A DNA stretch of 64,000 bases, from contig NZ_JAPOHA010000011.1 of assembly GCF_026672255.1 (NCBI RefSeq), forward strand, positions 42,492-106,491, written 5' to 3'. The notes under the pieces are model-generated. The model had not been told where the DNA came from and searched no databases. It was given only the letters and a program-made list of their open reading frames with translations. Of this stretch, positions 16,517-26,368 are shown piece by piece. Numbering within the stretch: position 1 is the first letter of the stretch; each line of letters starts with the position of its first letter. This DNA is from Caproiciproducens galactitolivorans (lineage in GTDB: Bacteria; Bacillota; Clostridia; Oscillospirales; Acutalibacteraceae). The position numbers were made by a program, and so were the translations under genes.

Positions 16517-17650
16517 TTGGAAAATACACCGATCATATCATTGGAAAACATCGCGGTATCGTTTGACGGGGAAGTCGTGCTGAAGGATTTTAACCTCAGT
16601 ATTCGAAATGGTGAATTTGTCACCCTGCTTGGTGCTTCCGGCTGTGGAAAAACCACAACCCTGAGGATTATCGGCGGCTTTGTCAAACAGGATACCGGTG
16701 ATGTTTTTTTTAACGGCAAAAAAATCAACGACCTTCCGCCGCATAAACGGGAGGTTAACACCATCTTTCAGAAATACGCCCTGTTCCCGCATTTAAACGT
16801 ATACGACAATGTGGCGTTCGGAATGAGGGTTCACGGCAAAAGTGAAAGTCAAATTAAAACGACTGTAAATGAAATGCTCAGCATGGTGAATCTGAACGGT
16901 TTTGCGCACAGGAACGTCAATCTACTTTCCGGCGGGCAGCAGCAGCGCGTTGCCATCGCAAGGGCGCTTGCGAATGAGCCGAAGGTATTGCTCCTTGACG
17001 AACCGCTCGGCGCGTTGGATTTAAAGCTGCGCAAGGATATGCAGGTTGAGCTTAAGAAAATACAGCAGCAGACCGGAATTACCTTTGTATTTGTTACACA
17101 CGACCAGGAAGAAGCGCTGTCCATGTCCGACACGGTTGTTGTTATGGACAAGGGAGAAATCCAGCAGATCGGCACGCCGCAGGATATTTATAATGAACCC
17201 AGGAATGCATTTGTCGCCGATTTCATCGGGGAAAGCAATATCCTCGACGGCGTCATGCACGAGGACTATCTGGTTGAATTTGCGCGCCACCCGTTCAAAT
17301 GTGTGGACAAGGGATTTCAGGCGAATGAACCGGTGGACGTGGTCATCCGCCCGGAGGACATCGACGTTGTGGAACCGGACACCAGCCATCTTTCCGGCAC
17401 GGTTACCAGCGTAAACTTTAAGGGCGTTCATTATGAAATCATTGTTGACGTCAACGGCTTTAAATGGATGATTCAGTCTACCGATTACCAGGAGGTCGGG
17501 AACCGGATCGGGCTTTCCCTCCAGCCGGATGATATCCACATTATGCACAAATCCGAATATTCCGGCATGTTTGGCGATTACAGCACATTCAGTGACGAAA
17601 TGGATGAAGACAGCCAGAATGGCGGCAAGGAGGCGGAGATATACGAATGA
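16517..17650 (+). CDS. potA: Spermidine/putrescine ABC transporter ATPase
   Basis: A 377-residue ABC ATPase that powers polyamine import. Walker A 'GASGCGKTT', the Q-loop, signature '[15 protein letters not shown]', Walker B '[12 protein letters not shown]' and the switch His in '[12 protein letters not shown]' are all present. A C-terminal TOBE-like domain starts at about residue 285. The frame runs back to an ATG at 16409, but that has no ribosome site and would translate the leader; the TTG at 16517 follows AAAGGGG by 10 nt. The stop overlaps potB by 4 nt. Confidence 0.93.
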   Translation: MENTPIISLENIAVSFDGEVVLKDFNLSIRNGEFVTLLGASGCGKTTTLRIIGGFVKQDTGDVFFNGKKINDLPPHKREVNTIFQKYALFPHLNVYDNVAFGMRVHGKSESQIKTTVNEMLSMVNLNGFAHRNVNLLSGGQQQRVAIARALANEPKVLLLDEPLGALDLKLRKDMQVELKKIQQQTGITFVFVTHDQEEALSMSDTVVVMDKGEIQQIGTPQDIYNEPRNAFVADFIGESNILDGVMHEDYLVEFARHPFKCVDKGFQANEPVDVVIRPEDIDVVEPDTSHLSGTVTSVNFKGVHYEIIVDVNGFKWMIQSTDYQEVGNRIGLSLQPDDIHIMHKSEYSGMFGDYSTFSDEMDEDSQNGGKEAEIYE

Positions 17651-18465
17651 AAGCAAAATCCGCAGCCGCTCCTTATGCCGTATGGATGACGATTTTTATT
17701 GTCGTTCCTATGGTCTTGGTCGTTATCTTTGCCTTTACAGACAAAAGCGGATCGTTTACCCTGAAAAACATCGCGGAAGTGGGACAGTACTCCAATGTAT
17801 TCCTGCGTTCGATCTGGTTGGGCGCAGTTGCCACCGCGATTTCCCTGCTGCTGGGCTATCCGCTTGCCCAGATCATTTCCCATATCAGCCCCCGGCGCCA
17901 AAGCGTGATGATTATGCTTGTCATGCTTCCGATGTGGATGAACTTTCTGCTCCGGACCTACGCATGGATGACCTTGCTCGAAGATAACGGCATCATTAAC
18001 AACCTGCTGGCTTCGTTCGGGCTGGGACGGCTCCATCTGATCAATACGCAGGGCGCCGTGGTTCTGGGCATGGTCTATAACTATATCCCCTATATGATTC
18101 TGCCGATTTATTCGGTGCTGACGAAAATTGACAGCAGCGTGGTTGAGGCCGCGCAGGATCTGGGCGCAAACCGGGTACAGGTATTTTCAAAGGTTATTTT
18201 TCCCATGAGTATGCCCGGCGTTATTTCCGGGATTACCATGGTCTTTGTGCCTGCCGTCAGTACCTTTATCATTTCCAAAATGCTGGGCGGCGGGGCGAAC
18301 CTGATGATCGGCGATTTGATCGATATGCAGTTTTTGGGAAGCGCCTATAATCCGAATCTCGGTTCGGCCATCTCGCTCGTGCTGATGGTTCTGATTCTGA
18401 TCTGTATGGGAATTATGCATCAGTTTGACGACGGTGAGAACAGCGGAGGAGGAATTATGGTATGA
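17647..18465 (+). CDS. potB: Spermidine/putrescine ABC transporter permease
   Basis: A 272-residue inner-membrane permease with six predicted membrane segments and the binding-protein-dependent transport EAA motif '[20 protein letters not shown]' (about residues 165-185), which contacts the ATPase. It has 4-nt overlaps with potA before and potC after (ATGA junctions), indicating tight translational coupling. '[20 protein letters not shown]' is typical of PotB. Confidence 0.93.
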   Translation: MKAKSAAAPYAVWMTIFIVVPMVLVVIFAFTDKSGSFTLKNIAEVGQYSNVFLRSIWLGAVATAISLLLGYPLAQIISHISPRRQSVMIMLVMLPMWMNFLLRTYAWMTLLEDNGIINNLLASFGLGRLHLINTQGAVVLGMVYNYIPYMILPIYSVLTKIDSSVVEAAQDLGANRVQVFSKVIFPMSMPGVISGITMVFVPAVSTFIISKMLGGGANLMIGDLIDMQFLGSAYNPNLGSAISLVLMVLILICMGIMHQFDDGENSGGGIMV

Positions 18466-19271
18466 AAGCAATCTCAAAAATTTACGCGGTGCTTATCTTC
18501 CTGTTTCTTTACGCGCCGATTGTCGTCCTGATTGTTTTTTCCTTTAATGATTCCACAACGATGAGCCGGTCCGTCTGGTCGGGCTTTTCAATAAAATGGT
18601 ATCTTAAGCTTTTTCAGGACGGCATGCTCCTAAGCGCCTTGCGGAACACCCTTGTGATCGCCGCTGTCGCGGCGCTGGTTTCCACCGTGCTTGGTACGGC
18701 GGCGGCGATCGGCATCGGCGGGATGAATAAGCTGATGAAGCGCATGGTGATGGACGTAACCAATCTGCCCATGGTGAACCCGGAGATCGTTACCGGCGTT
18801 TCGCTGATGCTTCTGTTCGTATTCGTGGCAAAAAGCATGGGCAACCTGACGCTCGGTATGTTCTCCCTGATTCTGGCGCATATCACGTTTTGCCTTCCGT
18901 ATGTCATTCTGTCGGTTCTGCCGAAGCTCCGCCAAATGGACCCCCATCTGTATGAGGCGGCGCAGGACCTCGGCTGCAGTCCGATTTTCGCTTTTTTTAA
19001 AGTCGTTCTGCCGGAAATTATGCCGGGCGTGGTAACGGGCATGATTATGGCGTTTACGCTTTCGATCGACGATTTCGTCATCAGCTATTTTACAAGCGGA
19101 ACAACGCAGACCCTTCCGATTTTTATCTATTCCATGACGAGAAAAAGAATCAGCCCGGAAATCAACGCGCTTTCCACTTTGCTGTTCGGTACGATTATCG
19201 TGCTTCTTCTGATTATTAACTTCCGTCAGGCCAAAGATCAGAAGGCGGAAGAAAAGGCGGAGGAGGCATAA
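18462..19271 (+). CDS. potC: Spermidine/putrescine ABC transporter permease
   Basis: A 269-residue second permease subunit with six membrane segments. The EAA loop is 'LYEAAQDLGCSPIFAFFKVV', and 'FTLSIDDFVISYFTSG' near residue 200 is the PotC signature. The C-terminus is rich in Lys/Glu. It overlaps potB by 4 nt, and potD starts 2 nt after its stop. Confidence 0.93.
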   Translation: MKAISKIYAVLIFLFLYAPIVVLIVFSFNDSTTMSRSVWSGFSIKWYLKLFQDGMLLSALRNTLVIAAVAALVSTVLGTAAAIGIGGMNKLMKRMVMDVTNLPMVNPEIVTGVSLMLLFVFVAKSMGNLTLGMFSLILAHITFCLPYVILSVLPKLRQMDPHLYEAAQDLGCSPIFAFFKVVLPEIMPGVVTGMIMAFTLSIDDFVISYFTSGTTQTLPIFIYSMTRKRISPEINALSTLLFGTIIVLLLIINFRQAKDQKAEEKAEEA

Positions 19272-19273
19272 TA

Positions 19274-20470
19274 TTGAAAAAAGCAATTGCGGCCGTTGCA
19301 GCCGCTGTCATTTTCGCTGCCGGGGTCATCAGTCCTTCGGCGATGGCGGAAACATCCGAAAAAGCCGCGCCGAAAACCGGGGTGACGATTAACGTCTATA
19401 ACTGGGGCGAGTATATATCAAACGGGGTCGACGATACCATCGACGTCAATAAGGAGTTTACCAAAAAAACCGGTATTGACGTCAATTATACGACGTATGA
19501 TTCCAATGAATCCCTCTATTCCAAACTTGCAAACGGCGGGGCGAATTACGATATTGTGATTCCGTCGGACTATATGGTTTCCAAACTGATTCAGGAAAAA
19601 ATGGTTGAGAAGCTGGATTTCAGGAATATCCCGAATTATCAGTATATTGATCAACAGTTCCGCAGCCCGCAGTACGACAAAACCAACGAATATTCCGTCC
19701 CGTATACATGGGGCGTTGTCGGTATTTTTTACAATAAAAAATATGTAAAGGAACCGGTTGACAGCTGGAAAATTCTTTGGAATAAGAAGTATGCGGGAAA
19801 AATCCTGATGTTTGATAATCCGCGGGATACTTTTGGCATTGCGCAGAAAATTCTCGGCTATTCCTACAACAGCACCAATCCGGAAGAATGGGAAAACGCG
19901 GCAAAGCTGCTGAAAGAGCAAAAACCGATTGTTCAGGCATACGTTATGGATCAGATTTTTGATAAAATGTCCAGCGGGGACGCGTGGCTGGCGCCTTATT
20001 ACGCGGGCGACGCCGCAACCCTTGTCAAAGACAATCCGGACATCGGCTTTTCCATTCCTACAAAGGAAGGGACAAACTTTTTTGTAGACGCCGTCTGCAT
20101 CCCGACCGGCACACAGCACAAAAAGGAAGCGGAAGAATATATCAACTTCCTGTGCGACCCGGAAATTGCCGCCGCGAATATGGAATATATCGGCTACTCC
20201 ACGCCGGAAACGGCCGCGAAAAAGCTTCTCCCGAAAGAGACGGTGGAAAATCCGATCTTTTATCCGAATGAGAAAATCATGAAGAAATCCGAAACCTTTG
20301 TCAATCTTCCGGAGGATACCAATTTAATGCTGGATACCCTTTGGGCGGAAGTAAAGATGGGCGGGCCGGGCCAAACCGCAACTTTGGTAGCGGTACTCTG
20401 CGGTTTTCTGCTGCTCTATATCGGAATCGTCGTTTATAAAAAAGTGAAAGCAAAACGGGAACTGCAATAA
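19274..20470 (+). CDS. potD: Spermidine/putrescine substrate-binding protein with C-terminal membrane anchor
   Basis: A 398-residue extracellular solute-binding protein. The N-terminal signal peptide ends near 'SPSAMAETS' and has no lipobox Cys. The mature part has 'INVYNWGEYIS' and 'YDIVIPSDYMVSKL', both typical of PotD/PotF. Unusually for a Gram-positive binding protein it ends in a hydrophobic helix 'LVAVLCGFLLLYIGIVVYKK' followed by basic residues, so it appears anchored by its C-terminus instead of by lipid. The start is TTG, 7 nt after AGGAGG inside the end of potC. A terminator follows at 20501-20531. Confidence 0.92.
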   Translation: MKKAIAAVAAAVIFAAGVISPSAMAETSEKAAPKTGVTINVYNWGEYISNGVDDTIDVNKEFTKKTGIDVNYTTYDSNESLYSKLANGGANYDIVIPSDYMVSKLIQEKMVEKLDFRNIPNYQYIDQQFRSPQYDKTNEYSVPYTWGVVGIFYNKKYVKEPVDSWKILWNKKYAGKILMFDNPRDTFGIAQKILGYSYNSTNPEEWENAAKLLKEQKPIVQAYVMDQIFDKMSSGDAWLAPYYAGDAATLVKDNPDIGFSIPTKEGTNFFVDAVCIPTGTQHKKEAEEYINFLCDPEIAAANMEYIGYSTPETAAKKLLPKETVENPIFYPNEKIMKKSETFVNLPEDTNLMLDTLWAEVKMGGPGQTATLVAVLCGFLLLYIGIVVYKKVKAKRELQ

Positions 20471-20500
20471 AATGGCTGAATTTTGAAATTTTTTTAAATA

Positions 20501-20531
20501 AAAAACCGCAGCGGAAAACGCTGCGGTTTTT
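20501..20531 (+). terminator. Terminator of potABCD
   Basis: AAAAACCGCAGCG / CGCTGCGGTTTTT stem with loop GAAAA; a T run is included. Confidence 0.9.
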
Positions 20532-20691
20532 GTATTTTATGCCTGCCTGATCATGAAATTACAGCCATTTCGGGTCTAAGAATGCGGGATTGGAGAAGGT
20601 TTTTCCAAAAAAATCCAATTAAATAGATAATTGTCATAATATTTTCACCGTCCGGTGGCAGATTAATAGTGCGGCGCAAGGAGGTGGAAAT

Positions 20692-21924
20692 TTGAAAAAT
20701 TTTCTAAAAGGTTTAACCGCATGCTCTTTCGTGCTGATGATTTTATATTCCGTAAGCATTGGTATGGCCGGCTATTTCACTCCGGATTCTTACAAAGTAA
20801 CCGCGGGAAGTTCCCTGCAATGGGGTTCGGATGCGATTACGGCGGTGGCGGAAAACGGGGCGAATATGACGGCCGGATTTTGTTCCACACCCAATAAAAG
20901 CTATAAGGCGAAATTAATGCTTTACCATGTGATTCCTATTAAAACCGTAAATGTAGATGTTGTAAAAGAAACCTTGCTGGTTCCCTGCGGAACGCCCTTT
21001 GGAATTAAATTGTTTACAAACGGCGTCGTAATTGTAGGAGTGGCGGACATCAAAACAGCGGAAGGTACGGTGAATCCCGCGTCGATTGCAGGGCTCAAAG
21101 TCGGCGATGTAGTCACTGCCATAAATGGAAAAAAGGTCAACACAAACGCTGAATTAATTGAGACCGTTGCAAAAAGCGGGGGAAAAAGCCTTACGTTTAC
21201 AATCCGCAGAGACAACGATTCCTTCGCTGTAAATGTTCAGCCGGTGAAATCCGAAATAGATGCCGGATACAAAGCCGGAATCTGGGTACGCGACGGTACC
21301 GCGGGCATCGGAACCCTGACGTTTTACAATCCGGTAACAAAATGCTTTGCCGGTTTGGGGCACGGCGTGTGTGACACGGATACAAATGAACTGATGCCTC
21401 TTTTGCATGGCGATATCGTTCCGGTTACCATCAGCGGTATTACAAAAGGGGAAAAGGGAAATCCCGGCGAACTCCGCGGTTATTTTACGACGGATAATGC
21501 GATCGGTACCCTGGAAGCCAATGTAAACGCCGGCGTTTACGGCAAACTTCGCATCGCACCCAAAGGGGAAGCAATGGAAGTTGCCATGAAGCAGGAAGTG
21601 AAAACAGGCCCTGTTAAAATTCTATCCACAGTGGACGGCGGCAGACCGCAGTATTATAACGCGGAAATTGAAAAAATTGATTATCGGGAAAATTTATACA
21701 GTAAAAATATGGTCCTTCACATTACCGATGAAAAACTTTTGAACACAACAGGCGGCATTGTTCAGGGGATGAGCGGCAGCCCGATTATCCAGAACAACAA
21801 GATTGTTGGAGCCGTTACGCATGTTTTTGTGAATGATCCGACCCGGGGTTACGGCATATTCGTAGAAAATATGCTGGAAGTTTCCCAGAAGGTTTCGGCT
21901 TCCGACCAACTAAAAGTATCTTAA
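20692..21924 (+). CDS. spoIVB: SpoIVB peptidase
   Basis: A 410-residue S55 serine peptidase that signals from the forespore to activate sigma-K processing in sporulating cells. An N-terminal membrane segment (residues 8-27) is followed by a PDZ domain (about 105-185, 'ASIAGLKVGDVVTAINGKKV') and then the peptidase domain with H224 in 'GLGHGVCDTDT' and S363 in 'GMSGSPII'. The start is TTG behind AAGGAGGTGG. It is followed by spo0A, the conserved order in spore-forming Firmicutes. Confidence 0.95.
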   Translation: MKNFLKGLTACSFVLMILYSVSIGMAGYFTPDSYKVTAGSSLQWGSDAITAVAENGANMTAGFCSTPNKSYKAKLMLYHVIPIKTVNVDVVKETLLVPCGTPFGIKLFTNGVVIVGVADIKTAEGTVNPASIAGLKVGDVVTAINGKKVNTNAELIETVAKSGGKSLTFTIRRDNDSFAVNVQPVKSEIDAGYKAGIWVRDGTAGIGTLTFYNPVTKCFAGLGHGVCDTDTNELMPLLHGDIVPVTISGITKGEKGNPGELRGYFTTDNAIGTLEANVNAGVYGKLRIAPKGEAMEVAMKQEVKTGPVKILSTVDGGRPQYYNAEIEKIDYRENLYSKNMVLHITDEKLLNTTGGIVQGMSGSPIIQNNKIVGAVTHVFVNDPTRGYGIFVENMLEVSQKVSASDQLKVS

Positions 21925-22044
21925 ATGATAGCTCTATCGTTATAATTCCCCCATAAAGCAAAAATATTTTTACAACCTATTGCCATTTTTTCCAATATAT
22001 GGTAATATAGCGTTATAATAAATCTATCTAGGGGGGACATAAAA

Positions 22045-22830
22045 ATGGAAAAGCATATTAAACTTCTTATTGCAAATGACAGTGTTGAATTTAACCGTGA
22101 TTACGGTCGAATTTTTGAGCAATCGGGTATGGAGATAATCTATACGCAGAAGGATGGCATGAAACTTCTGGAAAAAATTGAATCCATCCATCCGGACGTA
22201 GTATTATCGGATTTATTCATGCCGCGGTTGGATGGAATCGGTGTAATGAAAGCGGTTCAAACGAAGATTCCGGAATCTGTGCCGATGTTTATTATTGTTT
22301 CCAATTTTACCAGTCCTGCGTTGGAAAGAGAAGTAATGATGTCGGGTGCTTCCTATTTTGCAATCTATCCGTTTAATGCAGCCGATTTGTGCGATCGGAT
22401 TATTCAGCTGTGCTCCATGTCGGGTCTAACTCCGAAAGTGCAAACCCGGCCCCAAGCCCCGGCGGCATCCGAGCCTTCTTTGGAGATTCAGGTAACGGAA
22501 ATTCTTCACCAGATCGGCGTTCCGGCCCATATCAAAGGGTATCATTATTTACGCGATTCCATTATTATGGCGATTGAAACACCGGATATTATTAATGCCG
22601 TTACCAAGCAGCTTTATCCCAGCGTCGCAAAACAGTATGATACAACGGCTTCACGCGTTGAGCGTGCGATTCGCCACGCGATCGAAGTTGCCTGGGACCG
22701 CGGCGATGTTGATATTTTAAACTCTTATTTTGGCTATACCATCCACAATACACGCGGAAAACCAACAAATTCCGAATTTATTGCAATGATTTCAGACAGA
22801 CTCAGACTTCACATGAAGAGCGCAAGCTAA
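22045..22830 (+). CDS. spo0A: Sporulation master response regulator
   Basis: A 261-residue Spo0A. The receiver domain (1-125) has phospho-acceptor D56 in 'VVLSDLFMPRLDG', and the C-terminal DNA-binding domain (about 150-261) has 'SRVERAIRHAIEVAWDRGD', the near-invariant recognition helix. In the acidic pocket the usual first Asp of the pair is Asn ('IANDS', residues 9-13), which may be worth noting. AGGGGGGAC precedes the ATG. It controls entry into sporulation. Confidence 0.97.
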   Translation: MEKHIKLLIANDSVEFNRDYGRIFEQSGMEIIYTQKDGMKLLEKIESIHPDVVLSDLFMPRLDGIGVMKAVQTKIPESVPMFIIVSNFTSPALEREVMMSGASYFAIYPFNAADLCDRIIQLCSMSGLTPKVQTRPQAPAASEPSLEIQVTEILHQIGVPAHIKGYHYLRDSIIMAIETPDIINAVTKQLYPSVAKQYDTTASRVERAIRHAIEVAWDRGDVDILNSYFGYTIHNTRGKPTNSEFIAMISDRLRLHMKSAS

Positions 22831-22881
22831 AACAAAAACCCCATGAAATGATTTCGAAGCGATTACAATAAAATTTTAAAA

Positions 22882-22932
22882 ACTCCTTTGCTTTATTGGG
22901 TGTATACTTAATAGAGTAAAGGAGTATTTTTT
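22882..22932 (+). terminator. Terminator of spo0A
   Basis: ACTCCTTT (22882-22889) and AAAGGAGT (22918-22925) with partial pairing of the inner arms, then a T-rich tail. A second hairpin, CCCCGA/CTCGGGG at about 22946-22980, probably serves the opposing thioesterase gene. Confidence 0.65.
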
Positions 22933-23007
22933 ACAAATAAACAAACCCCGAAAACCTTGCATTTAAAAGGCTCTCGGGGACGCTTTGCTTTACGATGCGC
23001 ACCGGGA

Positions 23008-23487
23008 TTAGTATGCTTCCAAACGGCGCTGCTGCCTCAGTTTGCGGCGCTTTTCGCCGGCTTCCCATTCCGCTTTTTCCTGAAAGTTTTCTAAAATCAA
23101 TTTTGGAACCGGAATAGGCTTTTGATTATCGTCCAAAGCTACAAGTACAAGATAGGCGGTATTCACAAGCTTGCGTATGCCGGACAAATCCTCTGAAAAG
23201 CTGTCTACGCGCACTTCCATAGAGGTTGTCCCAACATAAGTGATCTTTCCGTGGAGGATGACCAGATTGTCGGCAAATACAGGGCTTTTAAACTGGAGCG
23301 AATCAATTTCCGCCGTAGTAACATTATGATTGCAATGCCTGCGTGCAACTGCTCCGGCAACAATATCAATCCAGGATGCAAGCTGCCCGCCGAATACGCG
23401 TCCCTGCCCATTCAGATGGTTATAAAAAATAGACTGCACTTGTTCCACTTCGGAATCTTTTACATGTTTTGCGGGTAGTTCGTTCAT
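23008..23487 (-). CDS. Hotdog-fold acyl-CoA thioesterase
   Basis: A 159-residue YciA/BACH-type thioesterase that hydrolyses acyl-CoA to free acid and CoA. 'NHLNGQGRVFGGQLASWIDI' (about residues 20-39) is the hotdog helix with the active-site Asp, and 'DSLQFKSPVFADNLV' is the following strand region. The C-terminal 25 residues are strongly basic. The frame opens at 23532, but the ATG at 23487 is better placed behind AAAGGAAATGGTG. It is monocistronic between convergent spo0A and divergent ispD. Confidence 0.88.
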   Translation of the reverse strand: MNELPAKHVKDSEVEQVQSIFYNHLNGQGRVFGGQLASWIDIVAGAVARRHCNHNVTTAEIDSLQFKSPVFADNLVILHGKITYVGTTSMEVRVDSFSEDLSGIRKLVNTAYLVLVALDDNQKPIPVPKLILENFQEKAEWEAGEKRRKLRQQRRLEAY

Positions 23488-23682
23488 TTCATCACCATTT
23501 CCTTTAAAGTTAGTATTATCAATATATACCATCGTACATCATAATACAATCTTTTTTTTCGTATTTAAAATTGTTAACACAGTTTAAATTTTCGATTAGT
23601 AACAGCATTGTAATTGCGCCGGGGAGTATAAAATATTATAATAAGAAAGATTCAGTTTAAATAAAAGAAAAGGACGGCAGAT

Positions 23683-24390
23683 ATGGGAAATGAGTTCAAC
23701 TGCTGCGCAATCATTGTTGCCGCCGGTGAATCCACGCGGATGGCACTTGGTTTTTCCAAGCAGTTTGTTCCCCTTTGCGGTGTGCCCGCGATTGTTCATA
23801 CACTTTTTGCATTTGATGCGGCCGAAATGATTCAAAGCGTAATTGTTGTCTGTCGGCAGGAAGATATGCCGGAGATGAAAGATTTTATTGAAAAATATAA
23901 AATAAAAAAAGTGATTTTCATTGTTGAAGGCGGGGCGACGCGTCAGCAGTCGGTTGCGGCCGGTGTAAAGGCGACCCCCGAGGACGCCGCTTTTTTTGCA
24001 ATCCATGACGGCGCAAGATCCTTGATCACCGCCGAAGAAATCGACGCTTCCGTAAAAGACGGAATCCGGTGCGGCGCGTCCGCGCTGGCGGTACCCGCGA
24101 AAGATACGATTAAAATCACAGGGAAAGATAATTACGTCATTTCAACGCCGGAACGTTCCACGCTTTGGGCGGTTCAAACCCCGCAGGTCTTTGAGCGGAA
24201 ACTTTATTTAAATGCAATGGAGCAGGCGCAGAAGGACCGGGCGGATTACACGGACGACTGCCAGTTGGTGGAACATATCGGCGTTAAGGTCCATTTATGC
24301 AGGGGGACCTATACCAATTTAAAATTGACAACCCAAAATGACGTTTATACCGCCGAAGCGATTGTCAAAAGCAGGGGGATGGGAAAATGA
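23683..24390 (+). CDS. ispD: 2-C-methyl-D-erythritol 4-phosphate cytidylyltransferase
   Basis: A 235-residue IspD, which couples CTP with methylerythritol phosphate in the non-mevalonate isoprenoid pathway. The N-terminal nucleotide loop is '[20 protein letters not shown]', followed by '[14 protein letters not shown]', 'HDGARSLIT' and C-terminal '[10 protein letters not shown]'. AAAGGA precedes the ATG. It overlaps ispF by 4 nt. Confidence 0.95.
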   Translation: MGNEFNCCAIIVAAGESTRMALGFSKQFVPLCGVPAIVHTLFAFDAAEMIQSVIVVCRQEDMPEMKDFIEKYKIKKVIFIVEGGATRQQSVAAGVKATPEDAAFFAIHDGARSLITAEEIDASVKDGIRCGASALAVPAKDTIKITGKDNYVISTPERSTLWAVQTPQVFERKLYLNAMEQAQKDRADYTDDCQLVEHIGVKVHLCRGTYTNLKLTTQNDVYTAEAIVKSRGMGK

Positions 24391-24896
24391 GAATCGGCCA
24401 CGGTTACGATGTTCACCGTCTGGAAGCGGGGCGGAAGCTTATTTTAGGCGGCGTGGACATTGCCTATGAAAAAGGGCTGCTTGGCCATTCGGATGCCGAT
24501 GTGCTCGCCCATGCGATTTCCGACGCGCTTCTCGGCGCCGCGGCGCTTGGCGATATCGGCGGCCATTTTCCCGACACCGACCCCGCTTATGAAAACGCGG
24601 ACAGCCTGCTGCTGCTTTCCAAAGTTTGCGCAATGCTGGAAGAAAAAAATTATAAAATTGGAAATATAGACGCTACCATTCTTGCGCAGGCGCCCAGGAT
24701 AAAACCGTATATCGGGGAAATGCGGAAAAATTTAGCGGCGGCCTGCAAAATCGCCCTCGACCAGATCAGCGTAAAGGCGACCACCGAGGAAGGGCTTGGC
24801 TTTACCGGGACCGGAGAAGGTATTGCCGCCCATGCGGTTTGCATAATTGAGTCGGGTAAGGACGGACAAAAGGCTTGGCTATCGCATACTCTGTAA
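24387..24896 (+). CDS. ispF: 2-C-methyl-D-erythritol 2,4-cyclodiphosphate synthase
   Basis: A 169-residue IspF catalysing the cyclisation step after IspE. Metal ligands are in '[11 protein letters not shown]' (D8, H10), and '[20 protein letters not shown]' and 'GHFPDTD' are conserved. The final '[20 protein letters not shown]' marks the CDP-binding loop. It is about 10 residues longer at the C-terminus than usual. Coupled to ispD. Confidence 0.96.
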   Translation: MRIGHGYDVHRLEAGRKLILGGVDIAYEKGLLGHSDADVLAHAISDALLGAAALGDIGGHFPDTDPAYENADSLLLLSKVCAMLEEKNYKIGNIDATILAQAPRIKPYIGEMRKNLAAACKIALDQISVKATTEEGLGFTGTGEGIAAHAVCIIESGKDGQKAWLSHTL

Positions 24897-24918
24897 TAAA
24901 AACAGAGAGGTGATAACC

Positions 24919-25149
24919 ATGGGCGAGCCTATGATTATGGTCAACTCAATCACGTATGCGATGAAGGGCCGTGATATTTTATTGAGCCACGGGATAAAGG
25001 CATATGTAGAAAGAACACCGCGCAGCAATGTAACCGGCGGCTGCGGTTATAGTATATATGTTCCGGAAAGAACCGATGAAGCGGTAAAAATCCTGACCGA
25101 TGCGGGTATAAAAATTCTTGGACGAGCGGAAAGAGACGGTACGTCATGA
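24919..25149 (+). CDS. DUF3343 family protein
   Basis: A 76-residue protein with 'GGCGYSIYVPE' in the middle, typical of DUF3343, a small single-domain family often placed before a cysteine-desulfurase-like gene. GAGAGGTGAT sets the ATG at 24919; the frame is open further upstream into ispF. It overlaps the next gene by 4 nt (ATGA). A role in sulfur or selenium handling together with the neighbour is inferred from context only. Confidence 0.8.
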   Translation: MGEPMIMVNSITYAMKGRDILLSHGIKAYVERTPRSNVTGGCGYSIYVPERTDEAVKILTDAGIKILGRAERDGTS

Positions 25150-26282
25150 TTTATCTTGATAATGCCGCAACTACTTATCCAAAACCAGTTTCGGTGCAGA
25201 ATGCCGTTCAGGTTGCGTTAAATAAGTATGGAGCCAACCCGGGAAGAGCCGGTCATGCCATGTCGCTTGCGGCAGCAGAGGAAATCTACCGCTGCCGCAC
25301 GGCGGCGGCCAATTTTTTTAAGGCGCCCGGTCCGGAATGCGTTGCCTTCACCTTGAACTGCACCCATGCAATGAACTATGTTTTAAAAGGTCTTTTAAAG
25401 CCGGGAGACCATGTTGTTACATCCTGCCTTGAACACAATGCTGTTATGCGTCCATTGCAGAAGCTGTCGGAGAGCGGCGTTACCTTTACCGCAGCACAAG
25501 TATTTCCAGGCGATAATGATGCTACGCTGGATGCATTTCGCAATGCGATTCAGGAAAATACGAAATTGATTGTTTGTATGCACGCTTCCAATGTGTGGGG
25601 AATCCGGCTGCCGGTGGATCGGATTGCCGCGCTTGGACATCTCTATAATATCCCGATTGCGGTTGACTGCGCGCAGTCGGCCGGTGTTCTGACGATTGAT
25701 ATGGCGGAAAGCGGTTTTGATTATCTTTGCGTAGCCGGGCATAAAGGGCTTTACGGCCCGATGGGCACCGGTATGCTGGTTACGCCGAACGGCTCCAATC
25801 TGGATACGATTATCGAAGGCGGCACCGGCACAAGTTCTTTTTCCATGGAACAGCCCCAGACGATGCCGGACCGCATGGAAAGCGGTACGCAGAATATGCC
25901 GGGAATCGCGGGGCTGCGGGCCGGAATGGAATTTGTTAACCAAAAGGGTATCCAAACCATTTATCACCATGAGATGGGTCTCATCAATTATCTGTATAAA
26001 AAACTGTCTGAAAATAAAAACGTAAAACTCTACACACAGGAACCGAAATGGCCGTATTTTGTGCCGGTTTTATCCTTTAATGTGAATGACCTGCCAAGCG
26101 AGACCGTTTCGCAAAAGCTGAACGCGGCCGGCATCGCGGTACGTGCGGGGCTGCATTGCGCGCCCGCCGCTCACGAGTGTTTGGGAACACTGAAACAGGG
26201 CACCGTCCGCGTCTGTCCTTCCGTATTCAGTACCATGAATGAAATGAACGCGCTTGTTTCAGCTGTGCAAAAAATAATCTAA
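25146..26282 (+). CDS. Class V aminotransferase, cysteine desulfurase family
   Basis: A 378-residue PLP enzyme of the cysteine desulfurase/selenocysteine lyase group, expected to release sulfur (or selenium) from its amino acid. 'YLDNAATTYPKP' opens the protein, the PLP lysine is in 'VAGHKGLYGPMGTG' and the catalytic Cys in 'RAGLHCAPAAHECLG'. It resembles the subfamily (EF2568 type) known from selenium-linked loci; no selD, yqeB or yqeC is visible here. Translation is coupled to the DUF3343 gene. Confidence 0.88.
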   Translation: MIYLDNAATTYPKPVSVQNAVQVALNKYGANPGRAGHAMSLAAAEEIYRCRTAAANFFKAPGPECVAFTLNCTHAMNYVLKGLLKPGDHVVTSCLEHNAVMRPLQKLSESGVTFTAAQVFPGDNDATLDAFRNAIQENTKLIVCMHASNVWGIRLPVDRIAALGHLYNIPIAVDCAQSAGVLTIDMAESGFDYLCVAGHKGLYGPMGTGMLVTPNGSNLDTIIEGGTGTSSFSMEQPQTMPDRMESGTQNMPGIAGLRAGMEFVNQKGIQTIYHHEMGLINYLYKKLSENKNVKLYTQEPKWPYFVPVLSFNVNDLPSETVSQKLNAAGIAVRAGLHCAPAAHECLGTLKQGTVRVCPSVFSTMNEMNALVSAVQKII

Positions 26283-26368
26283 AAATACAGAATAAAAGGA
26301 TTGCATATAAAAGGATATATGCTAAAATAAAAAAGGATGTGTTTTATTCTGGCGGAAGGAAGTAAGTT

